A stretch of DNA of 53,641 nucleotides from Candidatus Methylobacter titanis (GTDB taxonomy: Bacteria > Pseudomonadota > Gammaproteobacteria > Methylococcales > Methylomonadaceae): assembly GCA_029946125.1 (NCBI GenBank), contig JAQSDX010000022.1, positions 1 to 53,641 of the forward strand. The letters run 5' to 3'. This document shows positions 9,579 to 18,957 of the stretch, piece after piece; the stretch's first letter is position 1; every line of letters begins with the position of its first letter. The position numbers and the translations under genes were made by a program. A model generated the notes under the pieces. The model ran no database searches, was not told where the DNA came from, and saw only the letters and a list, made by a program, of their open reading frames with translations.

Positions 9579-9722
9579 GCGTTTAAATAAAATGCAGGAT
9601 TTGGGCAGTAAACTTGTATAATCCCGAGTCAGGTAGTGAGACAAGCTATATACTTTGTTGTGAATAATAATTGTTCGATCAGGTTGGTTACCATAGGTTC
9701 CTGGTGCGAGGGGAAGTAGTTA

Positions 9723-10334
9723 ATGAGCGATATAGATAAGATAAATTCAGACGTAGAGACCTTGCACGGCAATGCCTCTAGGATTCTGCAACGTATACCT
9801 TCGCATCATGCATTAATGAAAGTTAACCGGCTGTTGCTGACTATAGTCTGTTCCTTGATGATTGTTGTTTTGATAGCGGGCTTTTTATTGGTCCCAACCG
9901 ATAGCTTTATAAATCGTTATAAAAATGCTACGGCTACCGAGACCTATGCGGCCGAGATGAATCCCGTATTGTCAGCAGAAGTTAACGCCCTGAAAGGTCA
10001 GTTGGTCGGATTGGTCAGCGGTTCAATTGAAAGTAAATTAAACGCGTTGGAACAGAGTATTCGGATAGGTTCTGTGTCCAGTTCTATAAGCACCATAGAA
10101 GATTTGAAAAGTGACCTTAAAGCTCTGCGTTCTTATACAGAACCTGCCAAGAAAGGAAAGGTTGTCATTTCTAATGAGCAGCTAATACAGGAAATGTCCC
10201 AATTAAAACAGCTGATCTATTTGACTATTGCTTCTTGCGGATTGATGCTGGCGGCAGTTGCGGGTATCTGGATTAAAAATCATAATCGCTTGCCTTACAA
10301 AGAAACAAAAACAAGTTATTTGGGTAAGGATTAA
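9723..10334 (+). CDS. Membrane protein with two helices flanking a coiled coil, unknown function
   Basis: The 203-residue product has one hydrophobic helix at about residues 37-57 (LLTIVCSLMIVVLIAGFLLV) and a second near the C-terminus (YLTIASCGLMLAAVAGIWI). Between them lie about 110 residues with heptad-like Leu/Ile spacing, consistent with a coiled coil. There is no signal peptidase site and no enzymatic motif. The topology resembles small inner-membrane scaffold proteins, but I recognise no family. A GGGGAAG ribosome site precedes the ATG. It ends at a strong bidirectional terminator shared with the convergent cytochrome gene. Confidence 0.6.
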   Translation: MSDIDKINSDVETLHGNASRILQRIPSHHALMKVNRLLLTIVCSLMIVVLIAGFLLVPTDSFINRYKNATATETYAAEMNPVLSAEVNALKGQLVGLVSGSIESKLNALEQSIRIGSVSSSISTIEDLKSDLKALRSYTEPAKKGKVVISNEQLIQEMSQLKQLIYLTIASCGLMLAAVAGIWIKNHNRLPYKETKTSYLGKD

Positions 10335-10362
10335 TTTTCGGTTATCGGTTTTTTGGGCACAC

Positions 10363-10402
10363 AAAAAAGCCGCCCCAATATATAATTGGGGCGGCTTTTT
10401 TT
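10363..10402. terminator. Strong bidirectional terminator
   Basis: GCCGCCCCAAT pairs perfectly with ATTGGGGCGGC across a 5-base loop. The stem is flanked by A6 on the left and a T7 run on the right, so it can end transcription from both sides. It lies between the convergent genes ending at 10334 (plus) and 10421 (minus). Confidence 0.92.
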
Positions 10403-10420
10403 GTGCTTGTCGATCCGGGA

Positions 10421-10759
10421 TTAATTGCCGCCCAGATATTTGTACAAAGCATCAACAGCTTGATCTTCGCCGTATCCGGCTTTAACAACGGCTGGATTTT
10501 TCATGATCTCAGCGATAGCTTTTGGCATGCCGCCTTTGCCTTCTTTAAGAACGGTTTCAAATTGTGCTCTGTCCAGTGAGCCGGCTTTAATTAAAGCCGA
10601 TAACTGTGGGTTTGAAGCAATATCGTGGCAAGTACCGCAACCGCGACCGAAAGCGCGATCATAAATTTTCTTACCGATATCAGTGGCTTCGTCGGCAAAT
10701 ACTTGTCCACTTAACGTGATTAAAGCAATACCGGCTAATGTAGCTAATGTTTTTTTCAT
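10421..10759 (-). CDS. Small periplasmic c-type cytochrome
   Basis: This is a 112-residue monoheme cytochrome c. It has a Sec signal peptide (residues 1-22, ending VFA), the heme motif CGTCH (Cys41, Cys44, His45) and a likely axial Met in GKGGMP (Met78). The size and the early heme motif fit class I cytochromes of the c5/c8 kind. It would carry electrons in the periplasm, perhaps to the cytochrome oxidase encoded in this window, but the partner is not shown. A purine-rich AGAGAGG ribosome site precedes the start. It is a single gene ending at a strong terminator. The 260 bases between it and cysG are AT-rich and hold no gene. Confidence 0.88.
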   Translation of the reverse strand: MKKTLATLAGIALITLSGQVFADEATDIGKKIYDRAFGRGCGTCHDIASNPQLSALIKAGSLDRAQFETVLKEGKGGMPKAIAEIMKNPAVVKAGYGEDQAVDALYKYLGGN

Positions 10760-11020
10760 ATTGACCTCTCTTGGTGGTAGAAAAAGAACTGCGGTTTCTT
10801 CTGGAAGAAAAACAGTTCGATTAAAAAGTTAAACCCGGAAAGCATAGGGAATTTGCCGGGAAAATTCAATTTTTTATTTATTTTTGTTAAATAATATTAT
10901 TAATTAACGGGTATGAATGATAACTGAATACGGAGATCAATGGGCTGAACTCCTCCTCTTGATCTACATTAATGTGCCAGCCTGATAGGCTTAACCTAGC
11001 GGTCAAATTAGCGTAGGCGT

Positions 11021-12418
11021 CTATTCCATTGGCCTACTGGTTTGAAACCAGCTCAGCTTATGATGCAGTGTTACTACTGTGCCGATAATAATCAGGGTAG
11101 GCGGCTTGATGTCTTGGTCGGCGACTTTGCCCGGTAATGTTGCCAGCGTGCCGGTAATCACCCGCTGGTTGGAGGTGGTGCCTTGTTGCACAATAGCGAT
11201 AGGTAAATCTTTAGAGCTGCCGTGCGCAATTAAAGACTGGCAGATTTTTTCCAGGCCGACCAGTCCCATATAGATAACGATAGTTTGATTAGGTGCGGCA
11301 AGTTGGGTCCAGTTTAAATTGACGGAATTATCTTTTAGGTGTCCGGTGACGAAGGTGCAGGATTGTGCATGATCCCGATGGGTCAACGGGATGCCGGCGT
11401 AGGTTGCACAACCTGAAGCCGCAGTAATGCCCGGAACTACCTGAAAATTAATGCCTTGTTGCATTAATGTTTCAATTTCTTCACCGCCCCGGCCGAATAT
11501 GAACGGGTCACCGCCTTTTAAGCGTACCACCCGCTTTCCTGCTTTAGCCAAATCAGCCAGCAAGGTATTGATGGATTCTTGTGGTAGCGCATGATTTTGC
11601 CGCTGTTTGCCGACATAAATTTTTTCTGCATCCCGGCGTGCCAAATCGAGAATCTCAGGTGAAACCAGCCGGTCGTAAACGACCACATCGGCCTGTTGCA
11701 TTAACCTCAGTGCCCGAAAAGTTAACAAATCCGGTGCGCCGGGGCCTGCACCAACCAGATAAACTTCGCCCAGGTTAGCGTCTTGTTCTTGATTGAGCAG
11801 GGTTTGCTCGAGTTGCCGTTCAGCGTCCTGTTCTTTGCCGGAAAAGACCAATTCCGCGACAGGACCTTGGAATATGTTTTCCCAGAAAATCCGGCGTTGT
11901 GCAGGTTGTTTAATGTGTTGCTTGACCTTATCCCTGAACTGATTAGCCAGATCAGCGAGGCGTCCGTAGCTTGGCGGAATCACGCTTTCTATTTTAGCCC
12001 TCAGTAATCGAGCTAATACCGGTGCAGCGCCACCCGAGGATACCGCGGCAATAATCGGTGAACGGTCGATAATAGCTGGAAAAATAAAGCTGCAAAGCTC
12101 AGGGTTATCCACCACATTAACCGGGATGTTTTGTTCGTCAGCCGTTTTGGCAACCAACTGATTGGTTTCTGGATTATCAGTCGCCGATACCACTAGCTTG
12201 AATTTGCCCAGGTCAGCAGGGACGAACGATTTTTGCAGTAGCGTTAAATGATGTATCGTCTGCAGGTTCAAAACTGTGGGACTAATCTCGCGGGCGATTA
12301 CCGTGATTTTTGCACCGGCTCGCGCCAACAATTCAATTTTCCGTGCGGCGATTTCGCCCGCACCGATAACCAGACAAGCCTGGTCTGTAAGCTTTAAAAA
12401 TACAGGGAAATAATCCAT
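11021..12418 (-). CDS. cysG: Siroheme synthase CysG (trifunctional)
   Basis: CysG converts uroporphyrinogen III to siroheme, the cofactor of sulfite and nitrite reductases. The N-terminal domain (about residues 1-200) is the NAD-dependent precorrin-2 dehydrogenase/ferrochelatase, with the Rossmann motif GAGEIAARK and the SSGGAAPVLARLLR block. The C-terminal domain (about 215-460) is uroporphyrinogen-III methyltransferase, with VYLVGAGPGAPDLLT, VVYDRLV, LKGGDPFIFGRGGEE and VVPGITAASG. The 465-residue length matches the fused enzyme. It is divergent from a TusA-like gene, which fits a sulfur-assimilation context. Confidence 0.96.
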   Translation of the reverse strand: MDYFPVFLKLTDQACLVIGAGEIAARKIELLARAGAKITVIAREISPTVLNLQTIHHLTLLQKSFVPADLGKFKLVVSATDNPETNQLVAKTADEQNIPVNVVDNPELCSFIFPAIIDRSPIIAAVSSGGAAPVLARLLRAKIESVIPPSYGRLADLANQFRDKVKQHIKQPAQRRIFWENIFQGPVAELVFSGKEQDAERQLEQTLLNQEQDANLGEVYLVGAGPGAPDLLTFRALRLMQQADVVVYDRLVSPEILDLARRDAEKIYVGKQRQNHALPQESINTLLADLAKAGKRVVRLKGGDPFIFGRGGEEIETLMQQGINFQVVPGITAASGCATYAGIPLTHRDHAQSCTFVTGHLKDNSVNLNWTQLAAPNQTIVIYMGLVGLEKICQSLIAHGSSKDLPIAIVQQGTTSNQRVITGTLATLPGKVADQDIKPPTLIIIGTVVTLHHKLSWFQTSRPME

Positions 12419-12434
12419 TTAATTATGATGATTC

Positions 12435-12463
12435 TTGGATTTAAAAGAGAATGGTATTATAAG
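12435..12463 (+). promoter_or_regulatory. Candidate promoter for the TusA-like gene
   Basis: TTGGAT (12435-12440), a 17-base spacer and TATAAG (12458-12463) form a plausible sigma-70 promoter in the 82-base gap between cysG and the divergent TusA-like gene. The start point would lie about 30 bases before the ATG. Confidence 0.45.
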
Positions 12464-12500
12464 CGCACCAAACTTAGTTGAGAAAATTTAAAATACAGCG

Positions 12501-12731
12501 ATGATCGAATTTAATCTGGAAGTTGATGCTAGCGGCTTACATTGCCCCTTACCCTTATTGCGTCTGAAAAAAGCCCTAATGGCGATGTCCAGCGGCGATG
12601 TTGTTAAGGTAATCGCAACCGATCCTGCCGCCCATTTGGATTTTGGCGTTTATTCCGATCAGACCGGGCATCAAATCGTTCAGTTGATAAAAGAAGCCGA
12701 CAAGCAGGTTTTTTATTTCAAAAAGAAATAA
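12501..12731 (+). CDS. TusA-family sulfurtransferase
   Basis: The 76-residue protein has the TusA hallmark: a beta strand followed by GLHCPLPLLRLKKAL, where the Cys carries sulfur as a persulfide and the next Pro is invariant. Length and fold pattern are normal. Family members shuttle sulfur for tRNA thiolation, molybdenum cofactor or general sulfur trafficking. Which role applies here cannot be told from sequence, so I do not name it tusA. It is divergent from cysG. Remains of an IS110 transposase begin about a dozen bases after its stop codon. Confidence 0.88.
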   Translation: MIEFNLEVDASGLHCPLPLLRLKKALMAMSSGDVVKVIATDPAAHLDFGVYSDQTGHQIVQLIKEADKQVFYFKKK

Positions 12732-12744
12732 CAGGGATACGTAG

Positions 12745-12985
12745 TCTGTGTTGGCGATTACGGCAACCCCTTGGCCTTGAAGAAAGTGCGCTAAAGATTT
12801 TTCATAGCTGTCTGCTGCCTTCATGACTACGCGGGTTTGGGACTTTTTTTATTTCTTGTCACAACAGTTTGAACCTTAACCACGTTGTTTTCAAAAAAAG
12901 CAACTCTTTGATCGCTAAAAGAAACATCGAATTTTTGTGTTGCTATATCAACGCCTATGTTGAAGTGATAAGTTTTATTTTTCAT
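12745..12985 (-). pseudogene. Decayed N-terminal fragment of an IS110-family transposase
   Basis: Reading the minus strand from the ATG at 12985, the product starts MKNKTYHFNIGVDIATQKFD, which is the DEDD-type N-terminus of IS110-family transposases. A stop at 12827-12829 breaks this frame. One base shifted, the homology resumes with VVMKAADSYEKSLAHFLQ and then GQGVAVIAN, the next conserved IS110 block. Similarity ends there, next to the TusA-like gene. So the gene is frameshifted, probably internally shortened, and lacks most of its catalytic and C-terminal domains. The rest of the IS is missing. No coding function is expected. Confidence 0.75.
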
Positions 12986-13246
12986 AATCAAATACCTGGG
13001 TTTCTCTGCCTTGTAGATGCGGAATCGTAATGTTCCCGGCAACTGTTCGAGTTAATTAAAGTTGATGTGGCGATCTGCGCTCTCCAACGGCGGCTCAAGA
13101 ACCAAAGGGTTATCGGTCTACTGCATCATTTTTAGTAGAAATTCTATTCTCATGAAACTCGGTTTCACTGCCGCGGTTAAATATACAAGATCTGGTGACA
13201 TAATAATAAAAACAATTACTTATATTCACTTTGTCCGCATTATCCC

Positions 13247-13272
13247 AGCCTTCTCCGTTAACGGAGAAGGCT
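13247..13272. repeat. Perfect 26-bp palindrome upstream of the TonB receptor gene
   Basis: AGCCTTCTCCGTT is followed directly by its exact reverse complement, with no loop. It ends 69 bases before the receptor start and is followed at once by the second copy of the 22-bp dispersed repeat. It could be a transcriptional operator, an attenuator hairpin or part of a repeat unit. The roughly 350 bases from the IS110 remnant to 13341 hold no convincing gene. Confidence 0.7.
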
Positions 13273-13277
13273 CGGGT

Positions 13278-13299
13278 ACTTGTATAGACAGCTATGCCT
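13278..13299 (+). repeat. Dispersed 22-bp repeat, copy 2
   Basis: This copy matches 7297-7318 with two differences. It follows a palindrome and precedes a plus-strand gene by 42 bases. Confidence 0.45.
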
Positions 13300-13341
13300 T
13301 TGAATAGACATCTGATTTTCTGAGAAAAGAGTTAACCGGTT

Positions 13342-15357
13342 ATGAAATTAGTAAAATATGTCAATTGTGCCTGGGCGCTACTGGCTTTTACAGATATTGC
13401 CCAAGCTGCAATGGAATTTACGTCCATTCCCCTGGAAGAGTTGATGGAGATCAGTGTTAGCTCCATTACTAAAATGGAAATACCGCTAAAAAAATCACCT
13501 GTTACTGCGTTTGTTATCACACAAGATGAGATTAGCCGTAAGGGTTATCGGCATTTGACCGATATTTTAAAAAACACCCCCGGTATTCATACCGCAAATT
13601 TGTCCAGCACCGAAAAAGCGATTACCGAAGTTTATGTCCGCGGGGTTTTTGCCAATAACAAACTGACTGTGTTGGTTGACGGCATCAAGATCAAACCGCC
13701 CACGGGCGAACCGGTTACCTTCCTTAACAGTATCCCGTTGCTTGGTGTCAAGCAGGTTGAAATCAGTTTTGGTTCATCATCCTCTATTTACGGAGCTGAT
13801 GCGATGCTGGCGACTATTAATATAGTAACGCAAGGGGGCGGTGCAATTGATGGCGTTCATGTTAAAGCAACAGCCGGCAATTTCGACACAGGGGAAGTCC
13901 AGGTTGCGGCGGGTTCCAAGCTGACCGAGGACTTGACTGTCTCGCTTAGCGGCAGCTTTCACCGTTCCGGCACCGAAGACTTGGCCGACAATTATCCGTC
14001 TGAATATGCTGGGATTGGGCCGGTTGATTTAAAAGAGCAAAACCATAATGTGCATTTCAAGCTTAATTATAAAGGTTTGGCTTTGAGTTATTACCGGCTG
14101 TTTAATAAAAACAACAGTAGCATCAGCTATAACCCGAGAGCGCCGTCATTTTATGATTATTCCGGCGCGGCGTTTTGGGAAACTTTAAACCAGACTGTTA
14201 ACGCCACTTATGCCTGGGACATCAATCAATTTTGGCAGGCTAAATCCAGTCTCAGCTATGAAAGCAACGAGTTGCTGCCACAATCGAATTATCGCGGTTT
14301 TGGGCGGGTAGCTAATGCGGCGTGGCTAAGCGAAGCGATGCGTTTTACTCAAAATGTCAGTTATCAGCGCGATAAAATAAGTTGGTTGAATGGTATCGAA
14401 TTGAGTTTCATGGATGCTACGCCCAAATATGTAGTCAACACCCCATTCCCGGATAAAGTCGAGACCAGCTATCAAAATTATGCGGTGTTTAGTCAATTGG
14501 ATTATGCCTGGACTGACGATTTAACCTTGAGCGGTTCGTTACGTATGGACAGCGATTCGCGCTATGAGCCTCAGTTTAACCCGCGCGTGGGTTTTTCCTG
14601 GCAGGCGATAGCGCCTTTGCGCTTGTTTGGTGCCTGGGGTACTTCCTTTCTGGCTCCCTCCCCGTATTTGATTTATGAAACCTGGGGAAATGAGCAGGAT
14701 TTTGTTTATCATCGTCCTAGTCCTCAAATGGATCCAGAAAAATTAAGCACTTACGAGTTGGGTCTGGATGTTTCACCGGCTAAAAATAGCAGCGTGAAGT
14801 TGGTTGGTTTCTATACCGAGGCAACAGATATCGTCCGTATCATTGATAATTCGGGCACTGGAATGCCCAATTACAATGGCAATATTGCCAGTTCCAAAAT
14901 CTACGGTATGCAGGCGATCGCTAGGCAGAAATTTGACAATGGCTTGGATTTAAATCTGGATTACACCCTGACCTTGGGCACTCAAAATGCCGAAAAAATC
15001 ACCGATGGTCTGGTTACACTGACCAATGTGCCGGAACAAATGATCAAGGGCAATGCCGCCTATACCATCGATCAATTGACCTTGCGCCTTACCGGACGCT
15101 GGTTTGATAAGGTGGGCACGCATCAAAGCAATCTGCTGTATTCGGGGCAAAGTGCGAATGGCGCTTTAATATTTGACAGTAACATCCATTATGGCGGTCA
15201 ATTGAAAGCCGCTAAATGGTCGGCAGACCTAGGCATCGATAATTTATTTGACAGGAAATATTACACCATTCCACAAAACGACAATTTTGGCTCTGTACTG
15301 CCTCAGCAGCCGCAAGAAACACGAAAATTGTATTTGACCTTAGGTTTATCGTATTAA
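13342..15357 (+). CDS. TonB-dependent outer-membrane receptor
   Basis: The 671-residue protein has a Sec signal peptide (about residues 1-22, ending AQA), a plug domain with SPVTAFVITQDEISRKGYR, the GVKQVEISFGSSSSIYGADA motif and INIVTQGG, and then a beta-barrel ending in an aromatic residue (LTLGLSY), as needed for outer-membrane assembly. The mature start LEELMEISVSS resembles TonB boxes of the vitamin B12/siderophore type. The ligand cannot be told. It is the first gene of a cluster with a YfiR-like protein 10 bases downstream, a hybrid kinase and a diguanylate cyclase. That suggests a sensory or nutrient-responsive receptor rather than only a transporter. Confidence 0.92.
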   Translation: MKLVKYVNCAWALLAFTDIAQAAMEFTSIPLEELMEISVSSITKMEIPLKKSPVTAFVITQDEISRKGYRHLTDILKNTPGIHTANLSSTEKAITEVYVRGVFANNKLTVLVDGIKIKPPTGEPVTFLNSIPLLGVKQVEISFGSSSSIYGADAMLATINIVTQGGGAIDGVHVKATAGNFDTGEVQVAAGSKLTEDLTVSLSGSFHRSGTEDLADNYPSEYAGIGPVDLKEQNHNVHFKLNYKGLALSYYRLFNKNNSSISYNPRAPSFYDYSGAAFWETLNQTVNATYAWDINQFWQAKSSLSYESNELLPQSNYRGFGRVANAAWLSEAMRFTQNVSYQRDKISWLNGIELSFMDATPKYVVNTPFPDKVETSYQNYAVFSQLDYAWTDDLTLSGSLRMDSDSRYEPQFNPRVGFSWQAIAPLRLFGAWGTSFLAPSPYLIYETWGNEQDFVYHRPSPQMDPEKLSTYELGLDVSPAKNSSVKLVGFYTEATDIVRIIDNSGTGMPNYNGNIASSKIYGMQAIARQKFDNGLDLNLDYTLTLGTQNAEKITDGLVTLTNVPEQMIKGNAAYTIDQLTLRLTGRWFDKVGTHQSNLLYSGQSANGALIFDSNIHYGGQLKAAKWSADLGIDNLFDRKYYTIPQNDNFGSVLPQQPQETRKLYLTLGLSY

Positions 15358-15367
15358 TTAAGCACTC

Positions 15368-15958
15368 ATGCATTCAAGGAGAATGGCTATATTGTTCAGC
15401 CTTATTCATTATCCGCACGAAAATTGTCAGCCGCTGATTAAGCCTATGTTGGCGGTGGCATGGCGGCATTTTATTTTGGGTGCAGTCGTATTGTGTACGT
15501 GGAATACGTGCTATGCGGAGCCATCAGAGCGGGAATTGCAAATAAAGGCAGCCTATTTATACCATTTTATTAAGTTCACTACATGGCCGGATACGCCTCC
15601 GGTTTTTCATTATTGTGTTTATCAGGATGCCGGTTTTGCCAATTTACTCCGCAAAATGTATAGCGATAAAACGGTCGGCGAGGCCAGTATCGACGTGACC
15701 AATATCAATGAACAAATAAAACCAGATGATTGTCATCTCATCTATTTTTCGCAAACTGTATCGGTTGATTTCTTGCAAAAAATAAGTCAATACGCCATCT
15801 TGTCGGTTGGTACAGACAACAGATTTACAGAATCAGGCGGGATTATTTACCTGTTTGAACAAGATCAAAAGCTGCGTTTTTATATTAACAATGCCGCGGC
15901 AACCGACGCGGGACTGAAAATCAGCTCTCAATTGCTTAAGCTGTCCATAGAACCGTAA
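15368..15958 (+). CDS. YfiR-like periplasmic protein (DUF4154)
   Basis: The mature part begins SERELQIKAAYLYHFIKFTTWP, the signature of the YfiR/DUF4154 family. In Pseudomonas, YfiR is a periplasmic protein that holds down the CHASE8 diguanylate cyclase YfiN. Several starts are possible. The ATG at 15446 gives the cleanest signal peptide (hydrophobic, ending CYA), while the ATG at 15368 gives the longest frame of 196 residues. The stop codon shares one base with the start of the CHASE8 kinase gene, so the two are translationally coupled. By analogy with YfiR/YfiN, this protein probably binds the periplasmic CHASE8 domain of that kinase. Confidence 0.85.
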   Translation: MHSRRMAILFSLIHYPHENCQPLIKPMLAVAWRHFILGAVVLCTWNTCYAEPSERELQIKAAYLYHFIKFTTWPDTPPVFHYCVYQDAGFANLLRKMYSDKTVGEASIDVTNINEQIKPDDCHLIYFSQTVSVDFLQKISQYAILSVGTDNRFTESGGIIYLFEQDQKLRFYINNAAATDAGLKISSQLLKLSIEP

Positions 15959-18957
15959 TGCAGATCAATCAATCAATTAAATTTAAGTTGGTGTTTATTA
16001 CCGTGTTCAGTAGCAGTCTTGCACTACTGGCGTTCAGCGGTATTTTATTTTTTTACGAGATAACATTATCTGAGAAAAATTTGATCAGCAACCTGCAAAC
16101 TCAAGTCGATATTATTACTGAAAATACGCAAGCAGGGTTGGCATTTATGGATAGATCCTCTACTGAAAAAACCCTGAGCGCATTAAATCATAATACTGAC
16201 ATCCTTTATGCCGGCTTGTATGATAAATCACAAACTCTATTGGCGAGTTATCATAAATCTTCGTATGAAATACCGATTTCTTTGCCCCCTGAGGCGTTGA
16301 CTGATGTCCGGCAATTAATAAAGAATAAAAGTTTTGTGCAAATAATCCAGCCGGTGTACCTGGACAAGGAATTGCTGGGCTATCTACTGTTACGCGGCAG
16401 CTTTGAATCGTTTTATACAAAACTGCATAATTATGTGTACACTCTCCTACTGGCATTCAGTATTGCTTTACTGATCGCCTTATCATTATCGCTACGATTA
16501 CAACGTATTGTTTCTAAGCCTATTATTCGGATTGCCAAATTTATTAATCGAGTCACTGAAGCAAAAACTTATACGGAGCGGGCAACAAAGGAAACTCATG
16601 ATGAATTAGGCATTTTAGTTGATGCGTTTAACCGAATGCTTGAACAACTTGATTTTAGCCTGCAAAAGCGCGATGAAGCCGAGCAGGCATTGGCGCATCA
16701 TTTGGAACACTTGCAAGAAACTATCGACGAGCAAACCCAAGATTTACAACAAGCCGTCACCACTGCTGAAGCGGCAAACCGTTCTAAATCAGATTTTCTC
16801 GCCAACATGAGCCACGAAATCCGTACCCCGATGAACGCCATCATCGGCATGACGCATTTGGCTCAGGGCGCTGAGCCCAACTCTAATCAGCAGGGCTATC
16901 TGGGTAAAATTGACAGTGCGGCGCAATCGCTACTGAACATCATTAACGACATTCTGGACTTTTCCAAGATTGAAGCAGGACGCTTGGATTTGGAGTATTC
17001 GTCTTTTTATTTGGATGATCTTTTGGGTGGGTTGTCCGATTTAGTGGGTTTTAACGCCGAAGAAAAGTGCTTGGAAATCATCTTCTCGGTCGCACCGGAT
17101 GTGCCGCGTTATCTAATGGGCGATGCCTTGCGTTTGGGACAGATTTTGTTAAACCTGACCAATAATGCGGTCAAGTTTACCGAGCACGGAGAAATCCTTA
17201 TTTCAGTGTCTGTCGAGTCGCAGGATAACGTCCAGTGCCGATTGGCTTTTACCATTCGTGACAGCGGCATAGGCATGACGCAGAATCAAATTCACGGGCT
17301 GTTTAAAGCGTTCTCCCAAGCAGACAGTTCGATTACTCGGCGATATGGCGGCACCGGTCTGGGTCTGGCCATTTGTCGACAGTTAGTCGGCATGATGGAC
17401 GGGGATATAACGGTCGAAAGCGTGCCAAGACAGGGTAGTACTTTCCGCTTTAGCGTCTGCCTGGGAATAGCGCCGTCATTTATGGCAAGGGCTGAGCCGC
17501 CGCCGATTGACTGTAGTGGAAAAACTACCCTGGTGGTCGATGACAACGCTATTGCTCGGGAGATACTTTCAACTCTGTTGAGTTCCTTGGGCTTTGTCGT
17601 GGAAACTGTCGCTTCCGGTATTGAGGCATTGGAATGTATTCGTATCCGACAGGAAGCCGGTCAATCATTTGATTTGGTCTTGATGGACTGGAGGATGCCG
17701 GGAATGGACGGTATAGAGGCTGCCGCCAGAATCAAATCGGATACCCACTTGGCCAAAATTCCGGCTATTTTGATGATTACCGCGTTTGGTCACAATGACC
17801 TGGCACAACGGGCGCATCAGCTTGGTGTGGATGGTTTTTTGCTGAAACCGATTATGTTACCTGCGTTGGTTAATGCTATCGGTCTGTTGCTGGGGTTGGC
17901 AACACCCGAACCTGCTCCGCTGAAACCGCAATCGGCAGAGGCATTGTCGTTCCAGGGTCGGCGGGTGCTGCTGGTGGAAGACAACGCCTTCAATAGGGAT
18001 GTTGCGATTGAGATGTTGCTGGCGCTGGGTTTCAAAGTCGATTATGTGGTCAACGGCCAAGAGAGCATCGATGCACTGAACGGCGATATTACTTACGATC
18101 TAGTACTGATGGATATTCAGATGCCGGTTATGGATGGACTTAAAGCGACCCGTTTGATTCGGACCAATCCGCGTTTTGCACAACTGCCTGTCATCGCCAT
18201 GACCGCGCATGCTATGGTAGAAGACCGTGAAAAAAGCCTGGCTGCGGGTATGAATGATCACATTACCAAGCCGATTAATCCACGCAATCTTGCTGCCACA
18301 CTCCAGCGCTGGCTGGGTACGGAGGTAAATAGTGCGACTTATTCAATGGAGCCAGCCGATACCGACACCAACGTCGAACTACTCGACCTTAACAAGGCAC
18401 TACAATTTGCCGACCATGACGAGGATAAAATGTACAGTAGGTTGATTAATTTTTATTCCTGTTATCAGGCCGTACCGGAAGAGTTGGACGGCATGATGCT
18501 CAACAATGATCACGAGGGCTTAAGACGGATGGCGCATACGCTCAAGTCGGCTTCCGGTTATATCGGTGCCTTGCGTTTGCAGTTGGCCGCAGCACAATTA
18601 TGGAGCAACAATGCACCCATTGAACAACATGCACCAACACTCCGGCAAGAGCTGCAAGCCGTTCTCGCCGCAGTTTTACCTTACAAACCGGCACAGGCTG
18701 CCAATAATTTATCGGGTGAAGTGCCTTCAGCCTTTGCCAGTACCCTGGAGCAGCTGGAAAACCTGATTCGCACAGGTGACGCCCGCGCCTCAGTGAGATT
18801 GTCTGAACTGGGAGCCAGCATGGCTGGTCATTCATTGTCCGTCGAGCTTATCGCTATCCGTGATGCTTTTGACGAGCTTGATATTGCCCTTGCCTTAAGT
18901 AAACTGGGGTCCTTGCGTGACAGCCACGCTATAACAGAGAAGCTTCGCCATGACTAA
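15958..18957 (+). CDS. CHASE8-HAMP hybrid histidine kinase with two receivers and an Hpt domain
   Basis: This is a 999-residue membrane sensor kinase. In order it has TM1 (about 10-33), a periplasmic CHASE8-like domain (about 40-155, pattern [29 protein letters not shown]), TM2 (about 158-180), HAMP, a coiled coil and HisKA with SHEIRTPMN (phospho-acceptor His286). An ATPase domain follows ([25 protein letters not shown]), then receiver 1 (Asp577 in LMDWRMPG), receiver 2 (Asp719 in LMDIQMP) and Hpt (His860 in [10 protein letters not shown]). All key residues are present, so a full phosphorelay is likely. The upstream partner is the YfiR-like protein. The downstream gene, overlapping by 8 bases, is a receiver-GGDEF protein that is the obvious target of the Hpt domain. 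Confidence 0.95.
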   Translation: MQINQSIKFKLVFITVFSSSLALLAFSGILFFYEITLSEKNLISNLQTQVDIITENTQAGLAFMDRSSTEKTLSALNHNTDILYAGLYDKSQTLLASYHKSSYEIPISLPPEALTDVRQLIKNKSFVQIIQPVYLDKELLGYLLLRGSFESFYTKLHNYVYTLLLAFSIALLIALSLSLRLQRIVSKPIIRIAKFINRVTEAKTYTERATKETHDELGILVDAFNRMLEQLDFSLQKRDEAEQALAHHLEHLQETIDEQTQDLQQAVTTAEAANRSKSDFLANMSHEIRTPMNAIIGMTHLAQGAEPNSNQQGYLGKIDSAAQSLLNIINDILDFSKIEAGRLDLEYSSFYLDDLLGGLSDLVGFNAEEKCLEIIFSVAPDVPRYLMGDALRLGQILLNLTNNAVKFTEHGEILISVSVESQDNVQCRLAFTIRDSGIGMTQNQIHGLFKAFSQADSSITRRYGGTGLGLAICRQLVGMMDGDITVESVPRQGSTFRFSVCLGIAPSFMARAEPPPIDCSGKTTLVVDDNAIAREILSTLLSSLGFVVETVASGIEALECIRIRQEAGQSFDLVLMDWRMPGMDGIEAAARIKSDTHLAKIPAILMITAFGHNDLAQRAHQLGVDGFLLKPIMLPALVNAIGLLLGLATPEPAPLKPQSAEALSFQGRRVLLVEDNAFNRDVAIEMLLALGFKVDYVVNGQESIDALNGDITYDLVLMDIQMPVMDGLKATRLIRTNPRFAQLPVIAMTAHAMVEDREKSLAAGMNDHITKPINPRNLAATLQRWLGTEVNSATYSMEPADTDTNVELLDLNKALQFADHDEDKMYSRLINFYSCYQAVPEELDGMMLNNDHEGLRRMAHTLKSASGYIGALRLQLAAAQLWSNNAPIEQHAPTLRQELQAVLAAVLPYKPAQAANNLSGEVPSAFASTLEQLENLIRTGDARASVRLSELGASMAGHSLSVELIAIRDAFDELDIALALSKLGSLRDSHAITEKLRHD

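Noticed and set aside
10934-10965. AGATCAA/TTGATCT hairpin as a cysG terminator
   Set aside because: The loop is 18 bases and no T run follows on the minus strand.
12576-12824. 82-codon minus-strand frame overlapping the TusA-like gene
   Set aside because: Only its first part has meaning, as the second block of the IS110 remnant. The rest is antisense to the TusA-like gene.
13062-13307. 81-codon plus-strand frame before the TonB receptor
   Set aside because: It runs through a palindrome and dispersed repeat, has no ribosome site and has no protein-like pattern.
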